From Oncomelania hupensis (taxonomy: Eukaryota > Mollusca > Gastropoda > Littorinimorpha > Pomatiopsidae): a DNA stretch of 64,000 bases. Made by a program: the position numbers and the translations under genes. Shown here in pieces: positions 57,901 through 64,000 of this stretch. Under the pieces are notes generated by a model. That model was not told the origin of the DNA. It saw only the letters and a program-made list of their open reading frames with translations, and searched no databases. Position 1 is the stretch's first letter. Each line of letters begins with the position of its first letter. The DNA is taken from assembly GCA_036898135.1 (NCBI GenBank), contig CM072527.1:27095544-27159543 (forward strand). The letters run 5' to 3'.

Positions 57901-60219
57901 GTGCCATAATATTGGCTCTATCTCAAAGGTCAAGTTCGCTGGCGTTTATTCTTTATCCCAAAACTGGCTGGACCGATTTTGGTGATTTTTGGAAAACGGG
58001 TATTTCAACTCATGGCCAGACATTCGATGTCGGTCTGTTGATCGGTCAGTCGGTCGGTCAATCGGTCGGTCAGTTTCTTCGTCGGTCCAAATTTGACGTA
58101 TCTGTTCAAAACAGGTTTGCTTGAACTACTGTTCATCCTTGTATGTAATTCATATTTGCACTTTGTCAAAGGTCAAGTTCAATGCACGTCTTCCGCTGTG
58201 TCTAAATATTGCTTGAAACGATTTTGATACATTTTGGCTTGCAAATAGTTCAGTGAGTCCTCAATCGTTCCACGTTTTCAATTTGCTTCTGCAGAATAAA
58301 ACTGAAAGAGTTTTCTTCACTTACCTGTATGAGCGTCTGGAAATACATTTGAAAGTCTTGCCATCTTGATTTAGATAAGAGTGTGGGCATGGCTAAGGAG
58401 AGTTCAGACAAACTTCGTGCTATGTAATATTGCAGGCGTGCAGGACGGAGAGGTGTTAGTGCATGTTGTTATTTAGCAATGTAGGCATTTTATATGTAAG
58501 CCTATGTGTTTTGTTGATAATTTATATTGATGTTTGTATTCTATTTTGTTTTTGTAAACAGGGGTTCGATAAATTAGAGTACAGCCTCAACGTCTCCTGC
58601 GTGGGATGTCTTTATTGTAAAGTGATTGGCTGGTGGAGAGCCTTCAGTTTTACCACTAGGGTTGTTTCAGCAGATCTTTTATGCGGATCAGGGGTTGTCC
58701 GGTCCTGATTTGGCTCGGAAGAGTCCACTGGACCTAAAGCAATAATCATGTAATGTAATGTAATGTAATGTAATGTAATGTAAGGTGTTAGTGCTATGTG
58801 ATGTTGCAGGCGTGAAAGACGGAGAGGTGTTAGTGCTATTTGATGTTGGTTGCAGGTGTGAAAGACGGAGAGGTGTTAGTGCTATGTAATATTGCAGGCG
58901 TGAAGGACGGAGGTGTTAGTGCTATGTGATGTTGCAGGCGTGAAGGTCGGAGAAGTGTTAGTGCTATGTGATGTTGCAGGTGTGAAGGACGGAGATGTGT
59001 TAGTGCTATGTGATGTTGCAGGCATGAAGGACGGAGAGGTGTCAGTGCTATGTGATATTGCAGGCGTAAAGGACGGAGAAGTGTTAGTGCTATGTGATGT
59101 TGCAGGTGTGAAGGACGGAGATGTGATAGTGCTATGTGATGTTGCAGGTGTGAAGGACGGAGAGGTGTTAGTGCTATGTGATGTTGCAGGTGTGAAGGAC
59201 GGAGAGGTGTTTGTGCTATGTGATGTTGCAGGCGTGAAGGACGGAGAGGAGTTAGTGCTATGTGATGTTGCAGGCGTGCAGGACGGAGATGTGTTAGTGC
59301 TATGTGATGTTGCAGGCGTGAAGGACGGAGAGGTGTTAGTGCTATGTGATGTTGCAGGCGTGAAGGACGGAGAGGTGTTAGTGCTATGTGATGTTGCAGG
59401 CGTGAAGGACAGAGGTGTTAGTGCTATGTGATGTTGCAGGCGTGAAGGACGGAGAAGTGTTAGTGCTATGTGATGTTGCAGGCGTGCAGGACGGAGAAGT
59501 GTTAGTGCTATGGATGTTGCAGGTGTGAAGGACGGAGAGGTGTTAGTGCTATGTGATGTTGCAGGCGTGAAGGACGGAGAGGTGTTAGTGCTATGTGATG
59601 TTGCAGGTGTGAAGGACGGAGAGGTGTTAGTGCTATGTGATGTTGCAGGTGTGAAGGACGGAGAAGGGTTAGTGCTATGTGATGTTGCAGGCGTGAAGGA
59701 CGGAGATGTGTTAGTGCTATGTGATGTTGCAGGCGTGAAGGACGGAGAGGTGTTAGTGCTATGTGATGTTGCAGGCGTGAAGGACGGAGAAGTGTTAGTG
59801 CTATGTGATGTTGCAGGCGTGCAGGACGGAGATGTGTTAGTGCTATGTGATGTTGCAGGCGTGCAGGACGGAGATGTGTTAGTGCTATGTGATGTTGCAG
59901 GCGTTCAGGACGGAGAGGTGTTAGTGCTCGCGGTGCAGCACACACTCAGGGACGCTAACTCTACCGACCTCAGCAACGTCTACGACGCCTTCGAGCGATT
60001 GGCTTTTGGTCACGTGACCCAGCAGTCCACATTAAGGCACGTGCAGGACGGCGAGGCCTATGTCGTCATCACACAGAAAGGTTGGTCATTCTTCTTCTTC
60101 TTTTTGTTCTTCTTCTTCTTCTTCTTCTTCTTCTTCTTCTTCTTCTTCTTCTTCTTCTTCTTCTTCTTCTTCTTCTTCTTCTTCTTCTGCATGAAAATAT
60201 GCCTTAAATGAAGTTATTC

Positions 60220-60308
<89 letters not shown>

Positions 60309-60567
60309 GACAAATGTGATTTGTTTTTTCCCAGGTCACCCAGAATACTTTGCCGAGTCGCTCGGATCTAAATCGCCGAAGCAAGCTGAAGTGTCCTTGA
60401 CCTTTTGGCATTCCAAGCTCAAGGTTACCGCACATAGCTATGTGGAAGGTTTCCAAGACTACCGTAACCCAGTGGACGTCAGATCCATGACAACCGACGC
60501 TGGCTACCCGATACTGAGAGTCCTTGATGACGTCAGCACATGGAGGCCGGGTATGTTGCTGACCTAT

Positions 60568-60618
<51 letters not shown>

Positions 60619-61273
60619 TGTGTTTGTTCGTTTATTTAATTTATTTGCATCACTTAATGCATGGTAACGGGTAAGCGCATGCAGCTGCGGACGTCAAAGT
60701 TGTTTCAGTTATTTACATCCAATGAGTCAAGCCGTCATTCAATTAGTCAATTGCAGGAGACCGTGTTGTGCTGTCGTCAACGGATTACGATTGGAAAGAA
60801 GCAGAGGAAGGAATCGTCATCCCATGCTCCACCTGTGATGGCCACTCCCTCAGGCTGGACTGTGAGTGACCTGATTACATATCTGACATTCTGTCTGACG
60901 GTCCGTCCGTCTGTCTGTCTGTCTGTAATCTATCTGTCTCTGTATGTTTTTCTCTATGTCTATGTGTCTCTATGTCTGTCCATATGCCTGTGTCCTCGTG
61001 TGTGTGTGCGTCTGTCTGTCTGTCTCTCTTTCTCTCGCTCTCACCTTGTCTTCCTCTCTCTGCGATTTATTTTAATTATTACTATTTCTACTTAATTGTC
61101 GTTTAGGATAAGTTGTATGAGTATGTTCTCTAGACTAAAACATTTATCAAATAAAGTAGCTCAACCTTCAATGTGCTCTGAAAAGAAGAAGAAGAAGAAG
61201 ACCGTCAAAACATACAACAAACACAAACGGTGATGGAATCCTCATTGCGTTAGAGGAAGAAGAAGAAGAAGGG

Positions 61274-61337
<64 letters not shown>

Positions 61338-61638
61338 GAAGAAGAAGAAGAAGAAGAAGAAGACGAAGAAGAAGAAAGAAGCAGAAGGAGGATAAGAAGG
61401 AGGAGGAGGAGGAGAAGAAGAAGAAGAAGAAGAAGAAGAAGAAGAAGAAGAAGAAGAAGAAGAAGAAGAAGAAGAAGAAGAAGAAGAAGACCGTCAAAAC
61501 ATACAACAAACACAAACGGTGATGGAATCCTCATTGCGTTAGAGGAAGAAGAAGAAGAAGCAGAAGAAGAAGAAGAAGAAGAAGAAGAAGAAGAAGAAGA
61601 AGAAGAAGAAGAAGAAGAAGAAGAAGAAAATGATGATA

Positions 61639-61693
<55 letters not shown>

Positions 61694-62429
61694 GATGATG
61701 ATGATGATGATGACCCTCAAAACATACATTTAAAAAAGCAACGGTGATGTAATCCTCATTGCGTTTTGTGTCCTGTATGGCATGCTAACCGGATGACCAG
61801 TGGAGGTGCAATACAAGCACTGGGGAGAGATTACTAACGGCGTGGACATGCGAGGAGAGGTTGGGCTGCTGACCAGGAACATCCTCATCCAGGGTCAGAT
61901 GGAGGACACCTGCCCAAACGTCAACGGCAACTGCAATAACTTCCACTACGACACCTTTGGCGGTCATCTTAAGGTGATGATGATGATGATGATGATGATT
62001 ATGATGATAATGATAATGATGATAATGATGATGAGAACGATGCCGACGACGATTATGATGATGATTATGAGGAGGCGGACGAGGAGGAGGAGAAGGACGA
62101 CGACAAAGGAAATAATGCAACTAATGATGATGATGATGATGATTGGGACGTGCAGGTGGTGTTAGGTTTCACGAACGTTCACATCGAAGGCGTGGAGTTC
62201 TACAACATGGGACAACAGACACAGAAAGGTGATACATAAATACACACATAATTATGCACACACATATGTACACACACATGCACAAACGCACATACACACA
62301 CGCACACATACACGCACACACACACACACTCACCCACACACATACACGCACACCCATACACACACGCACAAACACACACCCTCGCAAACGCACACACATA
62401 CACACAAAGACACACACACACATACACAC

Positions 62430-62479
<50 letters not shown>

Positions 62480-62617
62480 GCTCAAGCGTACGCAATTTAC
62501 TATTTCAGTGAGAGTTTGGTCCTATTATAAGTTTGGTTTGAAATGCAGTATTTGGAATCTTGCTTCCTTTCTTTCTTCCTATTTTCGTTTTTGTTTTGTT
62601 GTTTATCATCTTCCTTC

Positions 62618-62702
<85 letters not shown>

Positions 62703-63328
62703 TATCGTCATCTTCATCACCATGATGTTCTTCATCATCATTATCATTATCGTCATAATCATCATCGTCGTCATCATCATCATCATCACCATCATATCAT
62801 CATCATCATCATTTGCAACAGCATGGCATTTTCTATGTATATGTTTTGTTGATATTTTATAATGATGTTTGTATTCTATTTTGTTTTTGTAAACGGGGGT
62901 TCGATAAATTTAGCGTCCCCTGCGTGGGATGTCTTTATTGTAAAGTGACCGTCTGGTGGAGTGCGTTCAGTGTTACCACTAGGGTTGTTTCGGCAGATCT
63001 TTTATGCGGATCAGGGGTGAGTCCTCTTTCAGCGAAGTTGTGGTCTTGATTTTTTGGTCCTGATTTGGCTCGGAAGAGGCGGCTGGACCTAAAAAGCAAT
63101 AATCATGCATGGTCATCATCACCACCATCACCATCATCGTCTGAAGGTGACTTCATTGTTGTGACATTTGAAGTGGTTGCTGTTGCAGGATTCTACCCAG
63201 TGCACTTTCACATGTGTGCTGACGTGGACAGGGTTGGGAACTACAGCACTCCGCCATACGTGCGCCAAAACTCTATCCACCGCAGCTACTCGCGATGTGT
63301 CACTGTTCACGGAACCCACGGTCTGACT
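49844..63328 (+). CDS. CEMIP: CEMIP-like secreted hyaluronan-binding/hyaluronidase-family gene (whole span, partial at 3' end)
   Basis: Ten exons in one consistent phase chain give 1,560 nt (520 codons) and the gene continues beyond the right edge. In order the product has a signal peptide, a G8 domain (about residues 45-170), a GG-type lectin/ILEI-like domain (about 175-310), a cysteine pair region (IPCSTCDG) and the start of the parallel beta-helix (PbH1) region with VDMRGEVGLLTRNI, FHYDTFGGHLK and YPVHFHMCADVD. These match the order in vertebrate CEMIP and TMEM2/CEMIP2, which bind and help degrade hyaluronan at or outside the cell surface. The N-terminal signal peptide, without the cytoplasmic tail and anchor of TMEM2, fits CEMIP. 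Exon phases are 0,1,0,1,1,1,1,0,1,0. Introns carry long minisatellites. The substrate in this animal is not established. Confidence 0.85.
50330..50690. repeat. A/T microsatellite cluster
   Basis: AAAT and AAT repeats (50515-50600) followed by A-rich sequence. On the minus strand it follows the LINE fragment's stop codon and may be its 3' end. Confidence 0.8.
50691..51845 (-). pseudogene. Tx1/L1-type LINE ORF2 C-terminal fragment
   Basis: Two overlapping minus-strand frames (51843-51340 and 51346-50693) form one protein joined by a frameshift. The text includes WLKKILLDNGKIAKILYAIC, LVNPFWVDVFKHC, RLRWFQYKLMYRIVPTQRFL, SSVCTFCGLEEETLEHLFWD and CAKTQSFWNAFLIWLH. The zf-RVT-like block (RWFQYKLxxRIxPTxxxLxxxxxxxSxxCxFCxxxxETxEHLFWxC) is typical of the end of Tx1/L1-type LINEs. 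No RT core is present, so it is 5'-truncated; it lies in intron 1 of the CEMIP-like gene. Confidence 0.8.
52056..52566. repeat. Minisatellite of 34-bp units (about 15 copies)
   Basis: The unit contains ACTTTGACCACAAATCCCTG and TAACATTCATTGCC. Variation is confined to a few C/T changes. It lies in intron 1. Confidence 0.95.
52675..53060. repeat. Dispersed repeat, unexpanded copy
   Basis: Shares GTTAAACAGGGGAAATCA, CTGTCAGAACAGAAAGG, GAGCAACGAAATCCCACTTT and GTTCCAACTTGGGC-like blocks, in order, with the sequence flanking the 33-bp array at 55020-56420. Here the 'CCCACTTTATTATTG' segment occurs only once. Confidence 0.7.
53061..53751. other. Intron 1 remainder
   Basis: Several short open frames on both strands without a recognised domain; no repeat seen. 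The last bases form the acceptor of exon 2 (GGTTCTAG). Confidence 0.4.
53752..53971 (+). CDS. CEMIP: CEMIP-like exon 2 (G8 domain, first part)
   Basis: Encodes KPKAGSRVVVADPVLLDEAV, PELHSITINSGGSLVFSP, LRLRFIHIHGQMHIGSQDCR and FPAKVNITLLG. The SI.I..GG.LVF...L..R.I.I.G.M.IGS..C.F pattern is the G8 beta-strand array. Acceptor AG at 53750-53751, donor GTCAGT at 53972, phase 0 to 1. Confidence 0.85.
54028..54107. repeat. (CAT)n microsatellite
   Basis: CAT/ATC repeats in intron 2; a second block at 54252-54420 with CCT and CAC variants. Confidence 0.9.
54633..54799 (+). CDS. CEMIP: CEMIP-like exon 3 (G8 domain, end)
   Basis: Encodes GKKGETTEDQDFGEKYVGVA, RGGTLELHGDDKLSWTKL and THTLPK. The GxLELHGxxKLSWTxL motif is the C-terminal hallmark of G8 in the CEMIP family. 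Donor GTATGT at 54800, phase 1 to 0. Confidence 0.85.
54870..54937. repeat. (TC)n microsatellite
   Basis: About 65 bases of CT dinucleotide preceded by GTCTGT units, in intron 3. Confidence 0.9.
55020..55170. repeat. Dispersed repeat, left part of the expanded copy
   Basis: Same element as 52675-53060; continues after the minisatellite at 56326-56420. Confidence 0.7.
55171..56325. repeat. Minisatellite of 33-bp units (about 35 copies)
   Basis: The unit contains AAGCCCACTTTATCATT and (A/G)GT(T/G)AATGTCATAAC. 33 is a multiple of 3 and the unit lacks stops in one frame on each strand, so long artificial frames arise (NVITKPTLSLV repeats on plus, GFVMTFTNDKV on minus). It sits inside a dispersed repeat in intron 3. 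Confidence 0.95.
56690..56775. repeat. Dispersed repeat shared with 47.3 kb
   Basis: TCTGGTGGTTCAGTGTTGA ... CCCTACCTCC matches 47317-47375; the 26-bp array follows at the position where the 47.4-kb copy has a single GGTGGGTGTAGGTGTTAAGA. Confidence 0.65.
56776..57300. repeat. Minisatellite of 26-bp units (about 20 copies)
   Basis: The unit contains TGTTGGGTGTAGACGTTCAA followed by CATCAA or CATCAC, with TTTTA replacing TTCAA in some. It ends about 50 bases before exon 4. Confidence 0.95.
57352..57508 (+). CDS. CEMIP: CEMIP-like exon 4 (GG domain start)
   Basis: Encodes KTDNVVAWKRGVAVWVFDPR, TGLLKRQDYFQTAATNNWD and PPKLVAYLDG. RGVxVxVxDPxTGxxxxxxxFxT and xLxxYLDG match the first strands of the GG/ILEI-like domain. 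Acceptor TGTGTATAG, donor GTAAGG, phase 0 to 1. Slightly higher GC than its surroundings. Confidence 0.85.
57509..58420. repeat. Intron 4 with a dispersed repeat
   Basis: Contains AACCACTAAACAGATTTTGA and TTTATAGGAACATTG (about 57833-57885) and a GTCGGTC-rich stretch (58025-58085), both shared with the left flank of the 28-bp satellite. No gene. Confidence 0.55.
58422..59900 (+). repeat. 42-bp minisatellite whose unit contains a splice acceptor (about 27 copies)
   Basis: The unit reads ATGTGATGTTGCAG followed by GCGTGAAGGACGGAGAGG and TGTTAGTGCT. The first part is an intron end; the second is the start of exon 5. The array begins at 58422 with one unit, is interrupted by a LINE 3' fragment (58463-58782), and continues to exon 5. 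The unit length is 14 codons and the exon-frame translation (GVKDGEVLVLCDVA) is open, with breaks near 59413 and 59508 where units have lost bases. Confidence 0.93.
58463..58782 (+). mobile_element. LINE 3'-end fragment inserted in the 42-bp array
   Basis: Same family as 48425-48702 and 62814-63108, ending in the hairpin GGTCCTGATTTGGCTCGG ... CACTGGACC and seven TGTAA units. GGTGTTAGTGC flanks both ends, but that is also part of the array unit. Confidence 0.85.
59901..60080 (+). CDS. CEMIP: CEMIP-like exon 5 (GG domain core)
   Basis: The start given uses the last acceptor of the tandem array (AG at 59899-59900); its two leading bases complete the glycine codon from exon 4. Encodes GVQDGEVLVLAVQHTLRDAN, LSNVYDAFERLAFGHVTQQS and HVQDGEAYVVITQKG. 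DGxxLxVAVxx and the helix before 'WSFLTVKG'-like ending match the GG domain. Donor GTTGGT at 60081, phase 1 to 1. If an upstream acceptor were used, the same frame would add multiples of 14 residues. Confidence 0.8.
60088..60307. repeat. (TTC)n and (TTA)n microsatellites
   Basis: About 95 bases of TTC and about 90 bases of ATT with a short spacer, filling most of intron 5. Confidence 0.95.
60335..60550 (+). CDS. CEMIP: CEMIP-like exon 6
   Basis: Encodes GHPEYFAESLGSKSPKQAEV, SLTFWHSKLKVTAHSYVEGF, then YRNPVDVRSMTTDAGYPIL and VLDDVSTWRPG. The closing L-x-x-D-x-x-x-W-x-PG corresponds to the 'LEDNVQSWKPGD' step of CEMIP. Acceptor TTTTTTCCCAG, donor GTATGT, phase 1 to 1. Confidence 0.85.
60757..60861 (+). 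CDS. CEMIP: CEMIP-like exon 7
   Basis: Encodes GDRVVLSSTDYDWKEAEEGI and VIPCSTCDGHSLRLD, matching the 'GDxxVxASTDYxxxxAEEFxVxPCxxC' block of CEMIP with its conserved Cys-x-x-Cys. Acceptor CAATTGCAG, donor GTGAGT, phase 1 to 1. Confidence 0.85.
61184..61715. repeat. GAA/GAT arrays with a duplicated non-repeat segment
   Basis: The segment CCGTCAAAACATACAACAAA ... GAATCCTCATTGCGTTAGAG occurs at 61201-61256 and 61490-61547, and a degenerate third copy at 61711-61765, each separated by A-run, AAT, GAA and GAT arrays. Confidence 0.85.
61801..61973 (+). CDS. CEMIP: CEMIP-like exon 8 (start of beta-helix)
   Basis: Encodes LEVQYKHWGEITNGVDMRGE, VGLLTRNILIQGQMEDTCPN and CNNFHYDTFGGHLK. VDMRxEVGLLxRNIxxxGxMED and F.YDTFGGHxK are among the most conserved CEMIP/TMEM2 blocks. 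Acceptor GGATGACCAG, donor GTGATG, phase 1 to 0. Confidence 0.9.
61974..62145. repeat. (GAT)n-rich intron 8
   Basis: GAT and GACGAC repeats fill most of this 182-base intron; the acceptor is GACGTGCAG. Confidence 0.85.
62156..62228 (+). CDS. CEMIP: CEMIP-like exon 9
   Basis: Encodes VVLGFTNVHIEGVEFYNMGQ and QTQKG, matching 'LGFxxxHxEGxExxxMGQQ'. Phase 0 to 1. Confidence 0.85.
62250..62480. repeat. (CA)n microsatellite
   Basis: CACACA with CGCACA variants for about 225 bases in intron 9. Confidence 0.95.
62620..62812. repeat. (CAT)n microsatellite
   Basis: CAT repeats for about 85 bases, then imperfect CAT/CGT to 62812. Confidence 0.9.
62814..63108 (+). repeat. LINE 3'-end repeat, copy 3
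   Basis: Contains GTTTTTGTAAACGGGGGTTC, TGCGTGGGATGTCTTTATTG, TACCACTAGGGTTGTTTCGG and the tail hairpin with a small change (AAGAGGCGGCTGGACC). Confidence 0.8.
63189..63328 (+). CDS. CEMIP: CEMIP-like exon 10 (beta-helix, HxH region)
   Basis: Encodes GFYPVHFHMCADVDRVGNYS, TPPYVRQNSIHRSYSRCV and TVHGTHGLT. YPxHFHxxxDVD and SRCVTVHGxxGL match the CEMIP beta-helix core, the histidine-rich segment tied to activity. Acceptor TGCTGTTGCAG, donor GTACGT, phase 1 to 0. The next exon lies beyond the window. Confidence 0.9.
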
Positions 63329-63365
63329 GTACGTTCTGCTGTACCTTTCTTAATGACGGCCTTCT

Positions 63366-64000
63366 AGCGCCAAAACTTGATAATTACAAATATTATGAGA
63401 TAGTTACAGATATGATGGGATAATTACAATTATCAAGGGATAATGATGGGATAATTACAACTATCAAGGGATAATGATGGGATAATTACAACTATCAAGG
63501 GATAATTACAATTATCATTGAAAAAGTATACATATCTTCGCGTGATCATGTTTAATTTTCCGTTTTGACTCTAGCAATCCGCCTGGAAATGCGCCAAAAT
63601 CGAAAATTGTAATTATCGCATAATAATTATAATTTTCACGTCATAATTGCAGTTTTTACGTGATCATGCTTAATTCTGACTAAGGCGGCTTACTAGCGCC
63701 AAAAACGCGCATTTACAGGTATCGGTGATAATAATAATTAGCACGTGTTCTGTGTAATTCACATTATGACGACCTACTAGCGCCTATCATATCCTATCCT
63801 ATCCTATCCATATTAGCGCCAAAATCTGATAATCACAAATATCAGCGACAAATTTACAATTAACACTTAAAAATTTAAATTATCAAGTGAAAATTACGAT
63901 GTTCGGTTTTGGCCCATTTCCAGGCGGATTGCTAAAGCCAAAACTGAAAATTAAACACGACCACGCGAAGATATTAGTAATTTTTCAATGATAATTGTAT
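63366..64000. repeat. Foldback/MITE-like element with about 90-bp inverted ends
   Basis: 63500-63592 and 63908-64000 are inverted copies: the right copy contains CATTTCCAGGCGGATTGCTA, GAAAATTAAACACGACCACG and TTTTTCAATGATAATTGTA, each found reverse-complemented on the left. TAGCGCCAAAA recurs at about 63366, 63694 and 63813, and a TATCC run sits at 63787-63808. The element lies in intron 10. Confidence 0.75.

Noticed and set aside
58913..59431. Independent repeat-protein gene in the 42-bp array
   Set aside because: The frame is explained by reiterated exon-5 start sequence; it is treated as a splice-site array.
60086..60313. Poly-Glu, poly-Phe and similar frames in trinucleotide arrays
   Set aside because: Low-complexity translation of intronic microsatellites; the same holds for 16657-17472, 54165-54438 and 61168-62120.

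Overview
The window is eukaryotic nuclear DNA. It has multi-exon genes with GT-AG introns, very long microsatellites, tRNA-derived SINEs, five or more LINE lineages, Ty3/gypsy pieces and a PIF/Harbinger transposon. A CEMIP-type gene without a membrane anchor, RTE and I-type LINEs, and SINEs ending near GCGCTATATAA suggest a lophotrochozoan, most likely a marine mollusc. That assignment is inference; no species-specific marker was seen.

Layout: 1-1.07 kb is a gypsy-type gag reading leftward out of the window, with its leader and possibly an LTR to the right. 3.7-5.2 kb is a dispersed tRNA-headed repeat split by a 1,015-bp DNA transposon with 7-bp target duplication. 5.5-9.6 kb holds two phase-matched exons of a superfamily-1 helicase-like gene; their intron is a nested TE graveyard (inverted RTE halves, gypsy integrase split by a SINE and by a 63-bp LINE tail). 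10.2-11.7 kb is a Rex1/CR1-like reverse transcriptase. 12.0-12.6 kb is a cluster of hairpins and large palindromes. About 13.1-22.2 kb is a PIF/Harbinger element: a complete six-exon Myb/SANT gene facing a truncated transposase, with an RTE element and repeats in the last long intron. 23.7 kb has a THAP-like zinc-finger start, broken by an almost complete two-ORF I-type LINE (23.8-29.7 kb).

31.36-46.92 kb is one continuous 28-bp satellite of about 555 units with higher-order duplications. 47-49.8 kb is TE debris. From 49.84 kb to the right edge runs a CEMIP-like secreted hyaluronan-binding/hyaluronidase-family gene: ten exons are placed here, phases all agree (1,560 nt, 520 codons), and the gene continues past 64 kb. 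Its introns carry several independent minisatellites (34, 33, 26 and 42 bp). The most striking is the 42-bp array abutting exon 5: every unit carries a copy of the intron-end/exon-start junction, so about 27 potential splice acceptors in the same phase lie in tandem.

The host genes are therefore a CEMIP-like gene and probably an SF1 helicase-like gene; almost everything else is mobile or satellite DNA. At several places (the 42-, 33- and 26-bp arrays, and the duplicated acceptor at 9.0 kb) a short segment of ordinary sequence has been tandemly amplified in place, which looks like a recurrent local process.
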